DNA of 57,338 nucleotides from positions 1-57,338 of the forward strand of contig JASMLX010000030.1 of assembly GCA_030748495.1 (NCBI GenBank), read 5' to 3'. Below are positions 30,675 to 39,052 of this stretch, in pieces. The DNA is from Candidatus Poribacteria bacterium (GTDB lineage Bacteria > Poribacteria > WGA-4E > UBA9662). The notes under the pieces are model-generated. The model made no database searches. It was not told the DNA's origin and saw only the letters and a list, made by a program, of their open reading frames with translations. The translations under genes were made by a program, and so were the position numbers. Each line of letters starts with the position of its first letter. The first letter of the stretch is position 1.

Positions 30675-31345
30675 ATGCTTTTAAGAATTTATCGTTAAAT
30701 GATGGATTAGCAATTACATAGTCGGCTTTCAAAATCTTGGCGGGCATCGTTGAGAAATGAACCTTCGCTATTCCATTTAACTTGAGAGCAATCAATTCCG
30801 CGAATCGCCAAAGGTTCATCCTAGCCAATTGCCACGTAGTTTAGTTTCTTTCTTGTCCGTAAATGGAGATGCTATCCACTCTACTGTGACGTTGAGCCAC
30901 AGCGGGAGGCCTAGCATCTCAACCAAATAATTCAACCACGCTACGGGGCGTATAGAACTGTCTACCTTTTCTACCTTCCGCTAGAGCGAATTCACCCAAG
31001 GAGTATTCAAAGATCTGTCCAAATACATTGGCACCTCTCTCTTTAGTTTCACCTAATGCCACATTACTGACCAAATTAATCAAACCGTCTAAACTGGTGG
31101 GGCAAAATTTCCTCTAAGCAAAGACTTTGGGTAATACCCCCTTGAGAGGTCTTCCTGTTCAATGGCGTCCAGGCGTCATCAATACATTTGCCAACGTCAG
31201 GTGACTTGGCTTCGGGTTGAAGGGATGAACAGTGGGTGGCCTCAAGAACAAAGAAGACGTTTTCAGCTTGGTACTCGTCTTTATCCTCCGGGTCTGCTCC
31301 CCATATTTGCCTTCACCAGTTTCCAATTTAGCATACAGTTGGTCG
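30675..31345 (-). pseudogene. hsdM: Remnant of a type I restriction-modification methyltransferase (HsdM)
   Basis: Scrambled reading frames on the minus strand keep the HsdM block order. Around 31250-31290 is DEYQAENVFFV, then a variant of the PxIGKxIDDA block (SPDVGKCIDDA), then KGVLPKVFA. Near 30950-31100 are LDGLINLVSNVALGETKERG, GQIFEYSLGEFALAEGRKG and FYTPRSVVEL. Near 30790-30870 are ISIYGQERNQTTWQLARMNL and IRGID, and at 30681-30720 LKADYVIANPSFND. The motif I region (DPCCGSGGM) has been lost, the catalytic NPPF reads NPSF, and at least four frameshifts are present. No hsdS or hsdR is nearby. This accounts for most of the 30512-31647 gap; the rest shows nothing clear. Confidence 0.85.
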
Positions 31346-31608
31346 AAATCGTCGGAAATTCGGAAATACAGCGTAAGAATATTAACCCAAGAACAATATG
31401 CTTATATCAAAGAACAGGAAAAATGTACTGGTTATAGGAGAGAAATACAGACACGATTGACAACACATAAAGTGTGGGCTAGAATGGAGGTACGATGAGG
31501 GATACTTGACGCCTAAATATCACCCGTGATAGATTGATTGATGAGTCAAATATAAAACAAATAGGGATCACATTTGGGGTTACACTTTGGAGCTTTTAGA
31601 GGTTGAAT

Positions 31609-31637
31609 TTGCAAGCCAATTGATTTGCATTTAATAC
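31609..31637 (+). promoter_or_regulatory. Possible sigma-70-type promoter of the EamA-like gene
   Basis: TTGCAA (31609-31614), a 17-bp spacer and TAATAC (31632-31637) resemble -35/-10 boxes. Transcription would begin only a few bases before the ATG at 31648, and no Shine-Dalgarno sequence is present, so the mRNA may be leaderless. Confidence 0.35.
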
Positions 31638-31647
31638 TTAAAAACCC

Positions 31648-32517
31648 ATGATTTATCTGATTCTCCACGTGGTGCTACTTTCTGGTTTTGGTATCTTTCT
31701 AAAAGATGCAGAAAATCGAGGACACCGATTAGATCCCATCGGTTTGGTCAACTATGCGACTGCCTTCATTCTCTCGTGTGTTTTAGCCTATCGGGGAAGG
31801 AGTTTTGCCTTTACTCCCTTAACACTTACCTTTGGTCTGGTCAACGGAATTTCTTATGCTTTCGGTTTTGTCTTGGTTGTGACTGGAATGCGCCTGAATG
31901 GGATTGTTGTCACCACCGCTGTCATACGGTTATCGATGGTTATACCGATCCTTATTTCAATTATCATCTGGCATGAAAAGCCTAACCTTTGGCAGACCTT
32001 GGGGATTTTGATTGCTCTGGGAGCTCTACCGTTATTGTCAATACGGACGACACCGGCTGAAGCCACGAATCGACCGGCCTGGAAAACATCATCGAAAATC
32101 GGAATGATCGTTGTGATATTGCTTTTTCTGAATGCGGGAATGGGTCGGTTAGCAATGAAAGGGTTTAACGAGATGTGCCCTGTCGACCAAAAGCCTATGT
32201 ATCTGGTCTCTCTCTTTTTGGTGACAACGGTGCCGTATCTGTTCGTCTGCCTGCACAAACGGCAATCGCCCACAGGTTGGGAGATCGGCTACGGGGTCTT
32301 GATCGGTGTTTGCAATGTCTCAGGTAGCGGAATGTTTCTGGCCGCGCTAGATCACTTGGAAGCCTTAATTGCTTTTCCTGTCTCTGGATCGGGCGGGATG
32401 CTGTTCACAGCCACCATTGGAATTCTGGTTCTCGGCGAGCGGTTGAATAAACGGCTAACCGTTGGCGTGGTACTGACTGTTGTCGCACTGATACTGGTTA
32501 ATCTCGATTTTGGATAG
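31648..32517 (+). CDS. EamA/DMT-superfamily membrane transporter
   Basis: 289 aa, almost entirely hydrophobic, with about ten predicted TM segments in two related halves. The first half includes GLVNGISYAFGFVLVVTGMR and AVIRLSMVIPILISIIIWHE; the second repeats the pattern (FPVSGSGGMLFTATIGILVL, then GERLNKRLTVGVVLTVVALIL). The E-(R/K)-x(n)-G-x2-L pattern at the end of each half is the DMT hallmark. It probably moves a small metabolite or sugar across the inner membrane; the substrate is unknown. It is one of the few plus-strand genes in the middle of the window. Confidence 0.8.
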   Translation: MIYLILHVVLLSGFGIFLKDAENRGHRLDPIGLVNYATAFILSCVLAYRGRSFAFTPLTLTFGLVNGISYAFGFVLVVTGMRLNGIVVTTAVIRLSMVIPILISIIIWHEKPNLWQTLGILIALGALPLLSIRTTPAEATNRPAWKTSSKIGMIVVILLFLNAGMGRLAMKGFNEMCPVDQKPMYLVSLFLVTTVPYLFVCLHKRQSPTGWEIGYGVLIGVCNVSGSGMFLAALDHLEALIAFPVSGSGGMLFTATIGILVLGERLNKRLTVGVVLTVVALILVNLDFG

Positions 32518-32525
32518 TAAATCTA

Positions 32526-32568
32526 GCAGGTTCTGAAATTACCAATATCGTCAAGACTTAGAACCTGC
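32526..32568. terminator. Hairpin between convergent EamA-like and TPR genes
   Basis: A perfect 9-bp inverted repeat, GCAGGTTCT (32526-32534) and AGAACCTGC (32560-32568), with a 25-nt loop, lies between two converging genes. T-runs are poor, so its efficiency as an intrinsic terminator is uncertain. Confidence 0.45.
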
Positions 32569-32570
32569 CC

Positions 32571-34061
32571 TCATTTCTGTGATTGCGCTATTGCCTGTTG
32601 GATTTTGTCTTGTCGTTTTTGATAGGTGGTTTGTTCGGAATCCAGTGCTACCGCTTGATCAACAGCCTGTTTGGCTTCTCTATACCGTTTCAGGTGGTAG
32701 TAGATCTCAGCCAAAGTATCTAAATAATTAGCGTTTTTGGGTTTCAGTCGAACCGCCTGTTGGGCATGTTTCAGAGCTTGATTGGGTTCAGTAGCTATCA
32801 GTAGTAAGGCTAAATTATTGTGTCCAATTGCCAGTTGTCCATCGAGTTGAATCGCCCGCCGGTAGGCATCAATGGCCTCCGTCGGCTGATCAAGGCGACT
32901 GTAGACCAACCCCAAATTATAGCAGGTTGCAGCTAAGTCTGGAGAGAGTGCCAGCGCATGTTGATAAAATTCGATTGCTCGATCATAGAGCCGACGGGCT
33001 TCATAGACCAGCCCCAAATTATGGTAGCCTCTGGGATCGTCCGGATGCTGTTTAACCCATAACTGAGCTTGCCTCAATAGGGGATCGGTCCGTCGCAGAT
33101 CTTCAAAGTAGGACATGATTTCAGTTGCTTTCTCTCTCAACCCTAGTTTTAAGTAAGTACGCGCCAAATTATAGTGGGCATCGGAATAGTCGGGTTGGAT
33201 CCGGATCACCTGCTGATAAGCTTCAACTGCCTGCTGATGTTTGCCCTGTTTGCTGTAGATCTGTCCTAAACCGTAGTATGGTGACAGTTGGTCAGGATCA
33301 ATGTTAGCCGATTGTTGAAAGGCCTGAGTTGCCAGTTTAAGTTTCGATTGTTTGAGGTAGGTTTCGCCCAACCCGTTGTAAGCATCGGCATAATTAGGCT
33401 CCAAATCAACTGCCTGTTGAAACGAGGTTATCGCCAACTCGAGCTTACCCCGTTTGAAATAGACCAATCCCAGGTTATAATAAGGAGCTGGTTTACCTGA
33501 ATCTAGGCTTATTGCGCGCTGAAAGGATTGAATGGCCGACTGATACTGTTTCAGTTGGGAAAAGGCAACACCGAGATCCTGTAAGATGTCGGTAGAGCTG
33601 TATCTATTCTTGAGAATCGGAAGTTCGTTTGGTAGCCTAGCTTCCAGAGACAGGCTAACTGCCTGTTGATAGGATTCAACCGCCAGCGGATACTGCTCCA
33701 GTTCCCGGTAGGCCGAAGCCAGGCCGTAGTGGGCTTGGACAGCATCCGGCTGCGACTGAACCAACCTTTGGTAGTGAGGGATAGCATTGCCCGGTTGATC
33801 CAAATGCATGTAAGCCTCAGCCAAATAGAAAACGGCAACAGGTGAAACGGTGAGTTGACCAACAGCCTGAGTCAAGATTCGTACTGCCTGTTGATAAGCC
33901 CCCTTCTTGACAGCTTCAACCCCTTGTCTGATCAGCAGATCTGGGGGTTGATCGACAGGTATACCGCCAAACGTCAACTCAGCCTTCAGCACCAGCACCA
34001 GCCAAAGGAACAACTCGACCAACCGGGGATGGCCGACAATCGAGGTCGTCCTACGAAACAC
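32571..34061 (-). CDS. Secreted or periplasmic TPR-repeat protein
   Basis: 496 aa. A hydrophobic N-terminal export segment (LVELFLWLVLVLKAELTFG) is followed by about ten to twelve tandem 34-residue TPR units from near residue 45 to the C-terminus, such as APYYNLGLVYFKRGKLELAI, ADAYNGLGETYLKQ and AATCYNLGLVYSRL. TPR arrays are protein-protein scaffolds. The start codon is GTG, preceded by AAGG. It lies 29 bp behind the LamG gene on the same strand and probably shares its transcript. Its partner is unknown. Confidence 0.88.
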   Translation of the reverse strand: MFRRTTSIVGHPRLVELFLWLVLVLKAELTFGGIPVDQPPDLLIRQGVEAVKKGAYQQAVRILTQAVGQLTVSPVAVFYLAEAYMHLDQPGNAIPHYQRLVQSQPDAVQAHYGLASAYRELEQYPLAVESYQQAVSLSLEARLPNELPILKNRYSSTDILQDLGVAFSQLKQYQSAIQSFQRAISLDSGKPAPYYNLGLVYFKRGKLELAITSFQQAVDLEPNYADAYNGLGETYLKQSKLKLATQAFQQSANIDPDQLSPYYGLGQIYSKQGKHQQAVEAYQQVIRIQPDYSDAHYNLARTYLKLGLREKATEIMSYFEDLRRTDPLLRQAQLWVKQHPDDPRGYHNLGLVYEARRLYDRAIEFYQHALALSPDLAATCYNLGLVYSRLDQPTEAIDAYRRAIQLDGQLAIGHNNLALLLIATEPNQALKHAQQAVRLKPKNANYLDTLAEIYYHLKRYREAKQAVDQAVALDSEQTTYQKRQDKIQQAIAQSQK

Positions 34062-34090
34062 TTACCTTACTTGTGTTGCTTCAATTAATC

Positions 34091-34855
34091 TCAATGAAAT
34101 CGAATGCGCGCCCAGGTGGTGGCTAATTTTCCTCCGGGCTGAACGGGCAGTAATGTATCTTCCATAGCCGCCTTGATTTCATCTGGCTTTATCACCCGGT
34201 TGAACAGGTAAACCTCGTCGATGACACCGGTGAAGAACTCTTGACCCGGATGCCTGGCTCCGACCATGAAGGAACCGTCGATTTCATCGATCACGGGTGG
34301 TTTTGGTCCGCCTCCCGCCTTTTTCCCGTCAAAATAGATAGAGACATTGGCTTTCGTATCGTGTGTCACCGCAATATGAACCCAGTCTTCAGGCTGGATA
34401 TCATCTGAAATGCCTTTTTGGGCCCATGCCCCACCTGACTTGGTCCAGACATACGTTTTTTCGCCCCCCTTCTTGAAAATGACGTGCCATTTGAGACTCC
34501 CGCCACCGATCATATAGTTCCAATCTCTAATTTGGTCTTTAGTGGGACCTCGTTTAACCCAAAAGGCAATTGATAAGGTTTTGGTTGTTTGCAAAGTATC
34601 AGTAATCGGTACCATCGCGTATTGGCTTTCGGCCCCCTTAAACTCCAGGGCTTTTCCAACTTTTCCATCTACCCATTTCGGTCCCTTGACCAGTTCGGCA
34701 TCGTGGCCATACTTGGTACCATCCTTAGCCACTTTTCCTTTACCTTCATTAAATGAGAGATAGAGTACCAACGACTTATCATCAATTGCAGCTCGAACAG
34801 GTGTGCTCAAAAGACAACAGATAACCGCAATTAAAAAGATTGATTGAAAGCGCAT
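34091..34855 (-). CDS. Secreted single-domain LamG/concanavalin-like protein with conserved C-terminal tail
   Basis: 254 aa. Signal peptide (IFLIAVICCLLSTPVRA), then one LamG domain of about 190 residues (SLVLYLSFNEGKGKVAKDG, then ALEFKGAESQYAMV, IAFWVKRG, VHIAVTHDTKANVSIYFDGK and GVIDEVYLFNRVIKPDEI). Such domains usually bind glycans or decorate larger secreted proteins; here the domain stands alone. The last residues read VQPGGKLATTWARIRFH, matching the tail of three other secreted proteins in this window. A TPR gene follows after 29 bp. Confidence 0.88.
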   Translation of the reverse strand: MRFQSIFLIAVICCLLSTPVRAAIDDKSLVLYLSFNEGKGKVAKDGTKYGHDAELVKGPKWVDGKVGKALEFKGAESQYAMVPITDTLQTTKTLSIAFWVKRGPTKDQIRDWNYMIGGGSLKWHVIFKKGGEKTYVWTKSGGAWAQKGISDDIQPEDWVHIAVTHDTKANVSIYFDGKKAGGGPKPPVIDEIDGSFMVGARHPGQEFFTGVIDEVYLFNRVIKPDEIKAAMEDTLLPVQPGGKLATTWARIRFH

Positions 34856-34984
34856 CTCGCTTTTCCCTCCAGAAATTTATGGTAGGTCTATTATTACGAG
34901 GGTTAGAAGAAATGTCAAGGCTTTTGCCGTCAACCAGGTTTTGTCAATAGGAGAGTAAAGAGAAACGTGATCAATCGGTGGGAG

Positions 34985-35072
34985 TAAAAATAAAAAAAGC
35001 CGCTAACTGGATTTGTCAAACGCCCTGTTTTTTTGGTTTGTGATGGCGTGCTTAGATCCGGGTTGCGGCTTT
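34985..35072 (-). ncRNA. Structured element ending in a T-run (terminator, sRNA 3' end or attenuator)
   Basis: On the minus strand a three-tier stem can form: outer AAAGCCGC / GCGGCTTT, middle GGAT / ATCC, inner ACGCC / GGCGT, with an A-rich apical loop, immediately followed by TTTTTTTATTTTT. It lies about 130 bp before the LamG start and about 290 bp after the Gfo/Idh gene. It is most simply an intrinsic terminator, but its elaborate stem leaves an sRNA or leader attenuator possible. I do not recognise a known riboswitch. The rest of the 34856-35365 gap holds the hairpin at 35297-35340. Confidence 0.5.
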
Positions 35073-35296
35073 GGCATCTATTCGTTTGTCTTTACACGAG
35101 CACTCTTTTATCGGTTCTTAAGCGCAGGTTGTTTAGCGAAAAATCAAAAAAGTGTTCAAATAACTTCAATTTTGCGCTTTGGTTTCTAAAAACTGCCATC
35201 TAAATTACGATCTGTGGTGAGCGCGACAGCAACTCTCGAAATCGAAGTTTAGTCCAGGGTATTCGGTTAGATCACATAATCAGTTTTACGATATTT

Positions 35297-35340
35297 AATA
35301 TTGGAAGTCAATCGCCAATTCACTATTGACTCCCGATATT
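35297..35340 (-). terminator. Long hairpin just downstream of the Gfo/Idh/MocA gene
   Basis: Arms 35297-35312 and 35325-35340 pair at 15 of 16 positions (one A/C mismatch, one G-T wobble) around a 12-nt loop, beginning 26 bp past the stop codon. No T-run follows, so it may act in 3'-end protection as well as termination. Confidence 0.5.
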
Positions 35341-35365
35341 ATCAACCCAAAATGGATTCGCGTCT

Positions 35366-36373
35366 CTAGAATTCGTAAGGAACACTCTCCGTTTGATGGG
35401 TTTTGGCCGACTTCTCAGCCAGATCCATTACTGCAATCACTCGACGAGCAGATTCTGGTGTTACGATCAATGGCTCTCCTTTGCTCAAGTGTGCCACGAT
35501 ATTTTGGTAATAGCTCGGCCCCGGCCTACCTTGATACGAAATTTCCTGCTCGTCGGGCTGATCCTCCAGTTCAGACCAGACTTTGAAGTTACCGTCACCG
35601 GATTGGATAGCTCCGTGCGTTCCCAGAATTTTCCAGCGTGGCCCACCGATTTTTGCGATTTGAGAAAACTCAACATCAGCGATCAGGTCACCGTCAAAGC
35701 GGACGATAGCTCGAGCGTGATCCTCGTTGCTAATATCGTCCCAAACTTCGTTGTCGATGTAGAACCCTGTCACATTGATCATTTTATTATCGATGATGTT
35801 GAGCAACCAGTCGATGTAGTGAGCCCCCCAGTCATAGATGATGCCACCAGAAATTGCTTTGACACTTCGCCACCAATTTGGATTGGGGCGACCATAACTA
35901 CTGGCACGCATCTCAATGGTATGTGGTTTGCCGATTACGCCGCTTTGAATGATTCCTCGCAACGTCCAAAAGTCTGAATCCCATCGTCGATTGTGATAAA
36001 CCGACAACATTTTGCTATTGGCTTTGGCGGTTTCGATCATAGAAGTTGCTTCAGCCAGCGTGATGCACATTGGCTTTTCGCTGATAGCATGTTTACCTGA
36101 GTTAAGTGTCTGGATGGCGATCGGTGCATGCAGATTGTGTGGAAGGACAATGGTAACCAGATCGACTTCATCGTTGGCGAGAAGCGCATCGCTACTGTTG
36201 TAGGTACAGACATGGGGGAAATCCTCTTTGGCGGTAGCCGTCCGTTCCGGATCGATATCGCAAATCGCAACACACTCAATACCATCGGTACTCTGCATGG
36301 CACTGGCGTGACCCTTACCCATGTTAAAGGCACCGCCGTAACCGATTACTGCACCTCGAATAATATCTGCCAT
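35366..36373 (-). CDS. Gfo/Idh/MocA family NAD(P)-dependent oxidoreductase
   Basis: 335 aa. The N-terminal Rossmann domain has GYGGAFNMGKGHA and CDIDPERTATAKEDF; the family motif around the catalytic lysine is AISEKPMCITLAEA near residue 97; and the C-terminal alpha/beta domain contains SGGIIYDWGAHYIDWLLNI with the expected Asp and His. These enzymes oxidise or epimerise sugars, inositols and related polyols; the substrate is unknown. The start is supported by GAGG 9 nt upstream. It is related in layout, but not closely in sequence, to the second Gfo/Idh/MocA gene at 39053-40057. Confidence 0.92.
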   Translation of the reverse strand: MADIIRGAVIGYGGAFNMGKGHASAMQSTDGIECVAICDIDPERTATAKEDFPHVCTYNSSDALLANDEVDLVTIVLPHNLHAPIAIQTLNSGKHAISEKPMCITLAEATSMIETAKANSKMLSVYHNRRWDSDFWTLRGIIQSGVIGKPHTIEMRASSYGRPNPNWWRSVKAISGGIIYDWGAHYIDWLLNIIDNKMINVTGFYIDNEVWDDISNEDHARAIVRFDGDLIADVEFSQIAKIGGPRWKILGTHGAIQSGDGNFKVWSELEDQPDEQEISYQGRPGPSYYQNIVAHLSKGEPLIVTPESARRVIAVMDLAEKSAKTHQTESVPYEF

Positions 36374-36679
36374 AAAAACTCCTCAAATCTCCAATCAATC
36401 CTGAGGTAAAATAAAGGTTAATTGGACAAATTTATATTTTGCTTGCCGATTCGGCTTCAATTTTGTTATCTATTGTCGGCAAGCCCATTCTAACATGAGA
36501 GCGTATCACTGTCAATCAGTCTCTATTTGACTTATGACTTACTCCCATTTTCTTTGCTAGTAGGATTGATCGCCCCGGATTATCAGGTTGCGATAGTGAG
36601 AGGCACCAGCTACTACTCAATGTCGCCACACTAGCCTTTTAAACAAACATTAAGTCTATTCTATGAAGACAGTGTATTA

Positions 36680-36871
36680 ACCTGGCCAAGAACATCCGAC
36701 TACTACCGTCAAAGCGCGGTGGAAAATATGTTCTTTCGACATAAAACACTGATCGGTGACCAAGTCAGAGCGAGAGGTAAAAACTCTCAACAGGTGGAGT
36801 CTGTCCTCGCTGGCAATATTCTGAATCAATTTAGAATGTTAGGTAGTTTCGAAAGTATGTTGGTCGTTTGA
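36680..36871 (+). mobile_element. C-terminal fragment of an IS5-type transposase
   Basis: An open stretch of 63 codons matches the end of DDE transposases of the IS5 group: DYYRQSAVENMFFRHKTLIG, then DQVRARGKNSQQVESVLAGN and ILNQFRMLG, including the YREK-like helix with its catalytic Glu (AVEN). The N-terminal two thirds are absent. It sits in the otherwise gene-poor stretch 36374-37126. Confidence 0.75.
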
Positions 36872-36915
36872 AAGTACTGACCAACTAAAGGTAGTTATTA
36901 ACCTATCGAAACTAA

Positions 36916-37074
36916 ATGGAAAATACTTATGCAACAAAGCCTCTTAGTGGGAAACCCTGGCACCACCAAAAGTATAAAGGTGTCTACCTCAGGGCCTTTG
37001 AACCAGTAACTAAATCCAGAAAGAGCTATTGGCAACTACCTCGACTTTTGCAACAGCAGACACCCACAGTCTAG
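36916..37074 (+). CDS. Short ORF of unknown nature next to the IS fragment
   Basis: 52 codons from ATG to TAG (opening MENTYATKPLSGKPWHHQKY). The composition is protein-like, but I recognise no family and no Shine-Dalgarno sequence is present. It may belong to the same or another decayed mobile element. Confidence 0.2.
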   Translation: MENTYATKPLSGKPWHHQKYKGVYLRAFEPVTKSRKSYWQLPRLLQQQTPTV

Positions 37075-37126
37075 TCTGGATAGAGTACCAGTGGAAAAAG
37101 TTTAATGAAATGATCTGACAATCGAT

Positions 37127-38005
37127 TTAGCGTTGGCGAATATACTTCTGCGCTCTATGATGCTCCCCCAACATCACTTCACCTAGGTATAAATCACCAT
37201 GAGAATCGACCCACATACCGTGTGGCCCCCCGATAAATTCGCCGGCAACCTGGCTGGATTTCCCTCCACCCCACTTGGCAACTAGTTCACCATCGAGGGT
37301 ATAGATGCTGAGTTGTCCGGCCAGTTCGGCAATGTAGATTACATCTTCTTCCGAATCGAAGAAAATCGTGTTGGGCTGTAGTAACCCTGTCCACTGGTCG
37401 AGATAATTCCCCTCTATATCAAAGATCTGGAGTCGATTGTTTTCTCGATCACAAATCCAAACCCGATCTTGACTGTCGATTCGCACACAATGGGATAGAT
37501 TAAATTGACCGGGACCGTCGCCGGGCTCTCCCCAGGATAGAAGATGTTCGCCTCCGGCAGAGTAGCGGTGGACACGGGCGTTCCCATAGCCATCCGAAAC
37601 AAAAATATCGCCGTTAGAGGCTACGGCTACATCGGTGACTTTGTTAAAGGGATCACCGTCATTAGCTCCAGTTTGCCCCGGTGTTCCCAATGTCAGAACC
37701 AGTTCGCCTTGTGAATTGAACTTGAAGACACAGTGCAGGCCGATGGTTGAGCAGTAAACGTTATCTTCTTGGTCGATAAAAATCCCGTGCGAACCTGGTG
37801 AATCCAGTACGTCATCCCCCCAGGTATCGAGCATTTTTCCCTGCTGATCATAGATGACTAGTGGTCGATCACTTCGTGAGTAGATGTAAACATTATCTTT
37901 AGAATCGCAAGCGACTGCCGGGATCCAGCCCCAGTTCCACTCGTCTGTCAATTGCAACCAATTCTCTTCGACTTCGTACCTGTGATTTCCATTTCCAAAT
38001 AACAT
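37127..38005 (-). CDS. NHL-repeat beta-propeller protein
   Basis: 292 aa made of about six NHL blades, for example GIFIDQEDNVYCSTIGLHCV, VTDVAVASNGDIFVSDGYGN, CVRIDSQDRVWICDRENNRL and GMWVDSHGDLYLGEVMLGEH. The blades resemble peptidyl-alpha-hydroxyglycine alpha-amidating lyase-like propellers, but enzymatic function cannot be inferred. There is no signal peptide, so it is probably cytoplasmic. AGGAG lies 8 nt before the ATG. Such genes are common next to Gfo/Idh/MocA genes in Poribacteria-like genomes. Confidence 0.88.
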   Translation of the reverse strand: MLFGNGNHRYEVEENWLQLTDEWNWGWIPAVACDSKDNVYIYSRSDRPLVIYDQQGKMLDTWGDDVLDSPGSHGIFIDQEDNVYCSTIGLHCVFKFNSQGELVLTLGTPGQTGANDGDPFNKVTDVAVASNGDIFVSDGYGNARVHRYSAGGEHLLSWGEPGDGPGQFNLSHCVRIDSQDRVWICDRENNRLQIFDIEGNYLDQWTGLLQPNTIFFDSEEDVIYIAELAGQLSIYTLDGELVAKWGGGKSSQVAGEFIGGPHGMWVDSHGDLYLGEVMLGEHHRAQKYIRQR

Positions 38006-38322
38006 AAAATTAACTCCTATCTAGTCTTTAAATTTAACAAAAAAAACAAACCAAACTTTTACCCGCAACAGCAAGCCTTCTTCCCACTCATACCAGCGAG
38101 GAGGAAGGTGTTGTTCGCTAAATTGAATCAATAGACTTTTGCGTCATGAATGGAGAAGAGCTATTCGACAGCTACGTTTACCGGGCTACGAACCAACACA
38201 AGTGAAAGTGAGCAACCCCAAAGATAACGTGAAAGAGGCTAACGACGTTGAAAAACGAAACGCGAGCCGATTCCATCGGTACTATACCGGTGCGACGCTT
38301 TAGTTATTTGTCCAGTGAATTA

Positions 38323-38871
38323 TGTCTGCCCGTTTCCATCGCTTAATAGGCTATCACGAATGTCAGCTAAACTCGATCCGTTTTCGAGTTTCCATGCGGT
38401 CCAGCCGTTAACCGTAGATCGTGAACTGCCGGCATCTTGAATGCTAAAGAGTGCGGCATAGCTGGGTGATGAGAATGATCGACCGAGTACCTGGAGCGCC
38501 CCGTTATCCATCACGATAGCTTTGTACGACTTTTGATCGCCGTTGCGAGTTTGTACGGCATCGATAGCCGTTGACCAGTGGATAGTAACCCGGCATCAAT
38601 TAGATCGGATACCGAAACATCATATCGAGCAGTCTGGATTGTTGGTGACATATCCGACTCTGTATCAAGGATAGGCCGGAATTCTTCAGGGATTTCGTAC
38701 GCGACGTTTTGAGGATCGTGCTATCCCCATCGGTGGTTCGGATAAGTGATTTCGGAAAATAGATCGCGATGGGCCGAAGATGTATTCGGCGTTTTCGGTG
38801 ACGACACGCTTAAGTCCAGCCTCGCTGTCGAATTTGGTCAGAACGAATTGTCGGTTGTCAATTATTAGCAT
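38323..38871 (-). pseudogene. Decayed RAMA/DUF4357-like domain protein with nuclease-like N-terminus
   Basis: The N-terminal block MLIIDNRQFVLTKFDSEAGL, with ENAEYIFGPS after it, resembles the opening of uncharacterised nuclease-like proteins. It is followed, in other frames, by YEIPEEFRPILD, VSVSDLIDAGLLSTGQRLSM and SYKAIVMDNGALQVLGRSFS, then SPSYAALFSI and STVNGWTAWKLENGSSLADI. The latter blocks fit a RAMA domain, known from restriction-modification-associated proteins. At least two frameshifts and a deletion after the N-terminal block are evident. Nothing further was recognised in the flanking gaps 38006-38322 and 38872-39052. Confidence 0.7.
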
Positions 38872-39052
38872 GACTTCCTATCACCTCGTTCTACTCCTAA
38901 CTACCTATTGCCAGTATCTTTTTTCGTCTTATTCTCTTTTGGCACACGTTATACGTACTATTTTTATCTAATACGCTCTTACTGAGAAACGGGGTTCATG
39001 CCTGACGACCTAAGACCTACATCCCGGTTCAACTTAAAACGAGATTCCTAAC

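Noticed and set aside
31232..31498. 88-codon plus-strand open frame upstream of the EamA gene
   Set aside because: Most of it is antisense to the hsdM remnant; the tail shows no known family and no ribosome-binding site.
35119..35190. 7-bp inverted repeat AAGCGCA / TGCGCTT with a long loop
   Set aside because: Short arms and an AT-rich loop; likely by chance in this intergenic stretch.
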